Both the position numbers and the translations under genes were made by a program. 10,691 bases of DNA from Pleurotus ostreatus/Saccharomyces cerevisiae fusant (lineage: Eukaryota; Opisthokonta), in NCBI GenBank assembly GCA_024196135.1, contig JAMQCK010001215.1, positions 1-10,691 of the forward strand, written 5' to 3'. The notes beneath the pieces are model-generated. The model was not told where the DNA came from and ran no database searches. It saw only the letters and a list, made by a program, of their open reading frames with translations. This document shows, piece after piece, positions 6,182 to 10,691 of the stretch; within the stretch, counting starts at the first letter, position 1; the number at the start of each line of letters is the position of its first letter.

Positions 6182-8710
6182 ATGCTGCGCCCGCTTCGAC
6201 CAGTGGCTCCTTATACGCCCGCTAAGCTTGACGTAGGCTCCAACCTTGCCATCGTCACCGATCATATTCGAGGACAGGAAGACGGCCTTGGGCTAGAAGG
6301 CTTCGGAACTCACGAACGTACAGACCGGCTCATCGCAGCTAACTTGGACGAGGGCACTGTTGAGGCTGTCGAAGGCTTGATCGACGCTGTCTTTCCTAAC
6401 GACGTCTTTCCGTCTACCATAACAGGCGACAGTCTCTTCGAAGCAGTCTGCGAGGAAGGGTACTACGACCAATGCAGAAGTCGGTGGCAATGCGACCCGA
6501 AATGGCACAAACCTGGCCAGGAAAAGGCGGTCGCTCGGCTGTTCAATGCTCTAGGAGATGTCGGTCTCGCTGCTCTCCGGAGGCATGGTGTCGACGTCGA
6601 AGAAGTGCGTAGATGGTCGTCTGATTTCGCCGACGTCGCGCTTCCCGGTGGCATCCAAAGTCGCAAGCCCGACGGAGCATCCTTCAAGTTTGTTCTCGAT
6701 TCCAGCGCCTCGTGGAAGATCGCACGCACGGATCTGCAGCTCAAATCGAGAACGGAAGACAAGGCGGCCGCCACCAAGCAACTTCACGATGGTGCGCTGA
6801 ACATATTCACCGAACAGGATGATCGCATCTTTCACGTCGGCATCGGCCTGACCGGCGAGGACTTCTTCATTGTGCTCTACAACCGCGCAGTCTGTTTGCG
6901 CTCGCCTCCCGCCAACGTTCACACATCTGCCGATCTACTAGTTCGCGCTGTGCTTGCACTTACAATCCTCCCCAATCGGGACATTGGGTTCGATTCATCG
7001 ATCCAGAATGGCCCGGATGGTCGTTTCGTGATTGTCAACGGGGACAAGCTCAAGATCCTGCGGCGGGAAGGTCGCAATGCCAATCTGCGTGGAACTGGTA
7101 CGGTTCGTTGGGCTTGCACGGACGATGCGGGACAGAAAGTCACCGTTAGGAACTTGTGGGCAGATCGCAGCCGCCCAGTCTCAGAGAAGGAGCTTCACGC
7201 TCGCGCCGCGGATGCCGGTGTCAAGTTCTTGGCCCGAATTCGTCACTATGAGCCCGTCTTAGATCATGAAGGAGTCCCATATTCGACCGACACGTTACGG
7301 CAGAAGCTTCCTCCGTCGACGGCCCTCACTGAACTCGAGGCGATGGAGATTCGAGACTATATGCGCGTTGTCGAAGAGGACCATGGCATCCCGCTACACA
7401 ATTTCGCCAGCCAGTCTGAGGTGGTCTTCGCGATGAGGGATGCGGTAACATGTGAGTATCGTTCGCCTCCCGCGTCTATGATGTCTGAATAAATTGCGTT
7501 GCACCTTCATCTTAGGTCACCAGATGCTCCACGATCTCGCGAACATCATGCATCTGGAAGTCTGTGATAAGACCGTTATGCTCAACGCCAAGGGCAAGCC
7601 CGGATTTCGTCTAGGTCTTCTCATCGACCTCAGCGGTGCGCTCGTGATCCCGCGTGCGCCTTCCGCCCAGCCCTCCAAAGGTCATAAAAGTGTGAGTCAA
7701 TCCGAATATTTGAAGTCGATCGTTGTCTAATTTGTCTTCTCTGCAAACTGAAGTCTCTCGCGCCGTTCGAGGCTGCAGAGCTCCTGCTTCCCGAGCTGTA
7801 CACGGAAATTGAACTGCGCCACAAGCTCGAGTCCTTCTATTATGTTCTCATCTTTCTTTGCTCTTGCTGGTCCGGCCCCAATACGCCGAGGAAGGGTTTC
7901 AATCTCTTGGACTCCACACTGGGCTACTGGCTGAACAGTGATAAGAGGATTGTCAGTTACAGCAAAACGGCCATTATGGGCCTCAAGGCGAAAGGAACGC
8001 CTGACCCATTCGGCAATTTCCTCGATGAGGTCATTGACCCCTTCTTCGAGAACTTCAAACCCCTTCTCTGCGAACTTCGTGCACATCTCATGGACTTCGA
8101 GACGCGCCCCACCTACCAGGGCTTCATCGCCATCCTCGAAAATCATGGCAATAGCTTTCGCCAATCCGAAGCTGTGACAAATGCGACCGTGGCCGAAACC
8201 CATCGGCGATTGGCTGCAAACAACCTTGACGCCGACGACGATTCCGACGCAGACTCGGATGCTTCCTCAACAGCTGATGAGGTTCCCGACGCGTCCAAGT
8301 ACATCAACGCTGAGGTAAGTCAACATTACAATTCGTTCCCTATTGACTTGGCGCTAAATGCTCGTTCAGGAATCACAGCAGAGCCCGCTTACTGAGCAGA
8401 CCCCGCGTCCTTCTCCTTTCTACACCGTCGACAACCAATGCGAGTGCGGGGAAATCCTATCCCCTGGCAGGGATGTCATCAGATGCCGGGACCTGAACTG
8501 CTCGACGGGCTTGGTGAGTGCTCCCGCATCCTGTCGAAGATCATGCTTACTTAACTCGCTCGTCAGTTCCATGTCGAGTGCATGGGCGTAGTGAGGGCGT
8601 CGTCTGAGACCGAAAGGTGGTGCTGCGACAACTGCAAGTCCAGGCCAGCTGACGACGACTGGAATCCTCGTGGTCCGTCTAGGAAGCGGGCCAGGACCGA
8701 CCCTGCCTAA
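6182..8710 (+). CDS. FunK1-type pseudokinase with C-terminal PHD finger (FunK1-B)
   Basis: Exons 6182-7451, 7516-7691, 7754-8314, 8370-8513 and 8567-8710 give 764 aa; all four introns (64, 62, 55, 53 nt) have GTGAGT or GTAAGT donors. The FunK1 region spans roughly residues 155-625: SRKPDG at 160-165, EQDDRIFHVGIGL at 211-223, Gly-rich RGTGTV at 303-308, VTVR at 320-323 (Arg in place of the VAIK Lys), catalytic-loop equivalent H436-L-E438 with Thr443 in the metal-binding Asn position, IDLS with Asp461, and a RHKLESFYYVLIF helix. An Asp/Ser-rich acidic linker follows (about 640-665). Residues 693-740 form a C4HC3 PHD finger: C693, C695, C708, C713, H719, C722, C737, C740. The end is basic (RKRAR, 756-760), a possible nuclear signal. 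The fusion is set by splicing, not by sequence adjacency alone. Confidence 0.88.
8439..8635 (+). other. PHD finger of FunK1-B, split by intron 4
   Basis: C-x-C, x12, C-x4-C, x5, H-x2-C, x14, C-x2-C spacing, with a Trp two residues before the seventh ligand, as in ING-type PHD fingers. The 53-nt intron (8514-8566) falls between Leu717 and Phe718, just before the FH pair. The positions that form the H3K4me3 aromatic cage in ING proteins hold Gln692 and Leu717 here, so classical trimethyl-lysine reading is doubtful. Confidence 0.85.
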
Positions 8711-9239
8711 TTGCTTGCTGCATCGCTGCTAAGGCTCGCCATCACCGTTCGTCAGGGAGTGGTGAGTATGTACTAACAATCTCTGCGGATCTCCTGTGTA
8801 CCTGGTACTACGTGATTCTTTAGAATGTTTATGCCTGTACTTACTACACCGCCAGTGGCGTCTGGTCTTGCAGTGAGATCAAGTCAATGACAATATGATA
8901 GTCCTGGTCATGTATGAGATCGATTTGTGTTCGGTGTCGGCAGGACATCAACCTATTTATTAAATTCGTGTCGAATTGGCTCACGAGATCAGGCTGACAT
9001 TGGAAGCTCGCGACCTCAGGCCGACGCGCTGGCCCGCGTCTTTACCGAGGCGAGATCCCGCCGCCGAATTGGGTCCCACGCACGACGTCGTGCTGACATT
9101 GTACCTTGGGCTCAGGCTCAGCCCATTTCAGATGCTGTAGTGTATCTTCTCCGTCTTATTTTGCTCTTTGTATATGTGGACAAACCGACTGGAATCGCAA
9201 GGACTGCATATAAAAATTTGACTACGATATGTGAACTAT
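8711..9239. other. Convergent intergenic region between FunK1-B and the 363-aa gene
   Basis: The two flanking genes end toward each other, so this interval should hold both 3' UTRs. AT-rich TTATTAAATT lies near 8957-8966 and an AATAAG-like minus-strand motif near 9155-9162, each a weak poly(A) candidate. Short frames here show no protein family. An intron-like segment is noted at 8762-8823. Confidence 0.5.
8762..8823 (+). other. Possible 3' UTR intron of FunK1-B
   Basis: A strong GTGAGT donor, 51 bases after the stop codon, pairs with a TTCTTTAG acceptor 62 nt later. A perfect TACTAAC occurs but only about 10 nt from the donor, too close to serve as this intron's branch point, which lowers confidence. 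Confidence 0.25.
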
Positions 9240-10632
9240 CTACGCTGACGTGCGCTGGCGCTTCGACGGGCGAGCAACCAGTGGCGAGCTCGTCACATCC
9301 GCGGCAGCCTCGGTCAACTTCTGAATCCAGAGCGGCACTTCGTTGGGCTCCAACGAACGAATTCCTGAAGCTTCGGGCTTCAGTACCTTCGTATCCTTCT
9401 CGTACTCGGTGGAGAAGAAGCTGGACAGTGATAAGTAATGACTAAAACAAGGAGACGAGGAACACGTACTCGGCCTGGTCGATGGCTGTGGTGAACTTGG
9501 CCTTGACCTTGGACAGGTTATCGTCGACGAACTTCCAGAACTCGACCTTCGGTGTCTTGGAAGGCTTCTTGTAGAGGGCAGCCTGTCCCCGCTACGGACC
9601 GAAGTCAGAAAAGAATAAGGAGGTAGCAAGAGCCCACGTACCAAGAAAGCGATACGTGTGTAGAGGGTCAGCGTCGTGCCGATCTTGAGCGGCGAGATGA
9701 TGGATGCGGACAGGGTGGCGATGTTCGCCAGTTCGTGATTGGGCTCCAGGGAGTCAAATATCTTCCCGAAGATATGTGAGTATGTATAGAGCGGACAGCA
9801 CCAGACGGTAGACGCACCTTCTTCTTGATCTCGTAGCGGAAGTTACTGAGGATCGTGCTGATCTCCTTGAGGACAAGGACCTTGCCATTCACGTCATTGT
9901 CACTCGGAAGGTCGGGCTCGGTGGCTTTCTTCAGGGCTCCCTGATCTTGTTCAGTAATGAGAGGTGGCATGATGGGGATAACGCACGTAGACGACATCAG
10001 CAATGTCACGGCCACGGTAAGCGGGAAGCTTATGAGAGAGAAGAAAGACCCGCGCCTTGAGGAGAAGGGATGCCTAAGCTGGGTAAGCGATGGCGGATGC
10101 AGGATCTGACCGCGACGCACCTTGAGCTCGGCACTCATGGCATAACGAGACCGAAGTTCAGCCTCGCGCAAGTGCTGCTCAGTCCGAGCAGCGATGCTGA
10201 CCATGATGAGGCCGATCTCCTGATAGCTGTTCGCCTGCGGGAGCACAGTGAGTACATGACCAGTAACAAGACGTGCTTGACACGCACATTTGCCGCTTCG
10301 GCCACTAAATCCTCCGCTATCGCATCAAGCCCCAGCTTCTTTTGTAGACGCGTCTGAAGGCCACTGAACCCAGGGAGAAGAACGGGGGGGAGGATGGCGT
10401 AGTCGGAGTTGATGCGCGGGGTGTTCGCCGCGCCACTCGAGTTGGGCTCGGCATTCTCGTCGTTCTGATCGTCAACCTCGGTGGCGCCACTGGAGAGTTC
10501 GAGTGACATTGCGGAAGTTGACGCCCGGGCTGCTCGGACGGACTGGAATTGCTCGAGGAGATCGTCCATGGATACGTCGTGATCAAAATCACTGGGGTCT
10601 GGGGAGCTTGGGCGAGAAGACGGGGAACTCAT
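9240..10632 (-). CDS. Uncharacterised helical protein, seven exons, probably nuclear
   Basis: Exons 10632-10288, 10234-10121, 10073-9987, 9940-9818, 9761-9642, 9591-9470 and 9420-9240 total 1092 nt, 363 aa. Introns are 46-56 nt, four with GTGCGT and two with GTACGT donors; all but the last are phase 0. The N-terminus (about 1-75) is Ser/Pro- and acid-rich and looks disordered. From about residue 76 the protein is mainly helical, with charged amphipathic stretches (TEQHLREAELRSRY; NFRYEIKKK; FWKFVDDNLSKVKAKF). The 87-nt exon 10073-9987 encodes ASLLLKARVFLLSHK...; it lies inside what could be misread as one long intron. The C-terminus ends PSKRQRTSA, a likely nuclear signal. There is no signal peptide or transmembrane segment. 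I do not recognise the family. The intron 5 acceptor could instead be 9 bases further on, dropping R-G-Q without a frame change. The start is the first Met of the open frame. Confidence 0.8.
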
Positions 10633-10691
10633 GATGAAAGTCAGGAAAGAGTGTGTGGAGGAAGGGCATCATTGTGGATGCTGAGCTTCTA

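Noticed and set aside
7452..7492. Stop codon after residue 436 that would end FunK1-B early
   Set aside because: It lies inside intron 1; splicing 7452-7515 restores the kinase frame and matches the FunK1-A intron position, so this is not a truncation.
8927..9445. Plus-strand 172-codon open frame
   Set aside because: No Met-led domain; its right part is antisense to the last exon of the 363-aa gene and its left part is convergent 3' flank.

Overview
The window looks like a nuclear chromosome segment from a mushroom-forming basidiomycete (Agaricomycetes; the order cannot be fixed from sequence alone). The reasons are GC-rich coding sequence, genes broken by very short introns (46-64 nt, mostly GTGCGT, GTGAGT or GTACGT donors with CTGAC/CTCAC-like branch sites), and two members of FunK1, the fungal-specific kinase family expanded in multicellular basidiomycetes. 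No rRNA, tRNA, CRISPR array or intact transposon was seen.

Layout. (1) At the left edge (11-357, minus) is the 5' part of a small secreted protein with signal peptide, dibasic processing site, two complete introns and a TATA box; it runs out of the window. (2) 640-2950 holds no gene I can model with confidence. Its minus strand carries several intron-like signals and a weak two-exon candidate (1800-2199). (3) 2950-5520 (minus) is FunK1-A, 823 aa in three exons, with a long Pro/Ala/Ser-rich tail carrying nuclear localisation signals. (4) 5521-6181 is a shared divergent promoter; both flanking genes appear to have a roughly 50-nt intron in the 5' leader. (5) 6182-8710 (plus) is FunK1-B, 764 aa in five exons, ending in a C4HC3 PHD finger. 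(6) 8711-9239 is a convergent 3' intergenic stretch. (7) 9240-10632 (minus) is an unrecognised 363-aa helical, probably nuclear protein in seven exons, including an 87-nt exon that is easy to miss.

The main result is the head-to-head FunK1 pair. Both share two intron positions and phases inside the kinase domain, so they descend from one ancestor. In both, the catalytic Asp of HRD is replaced (QYN in A, HLE in B) and the Asn five residues later is Thr, while the Asp of the DFG-equivalent is kept. B has also lost the VAIK lysine (Arg). They look like a pseudokinase branch of FunK1, and B joins that fold to a PHD finger. A working idea is that both act in the nucleus, as chromatin-linked scaffolds or signal receivers rather than as active kinases, possibly co-expressed from the shared promoter. 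That is inference; only the domain layout, residues and intron positions are seen directly.
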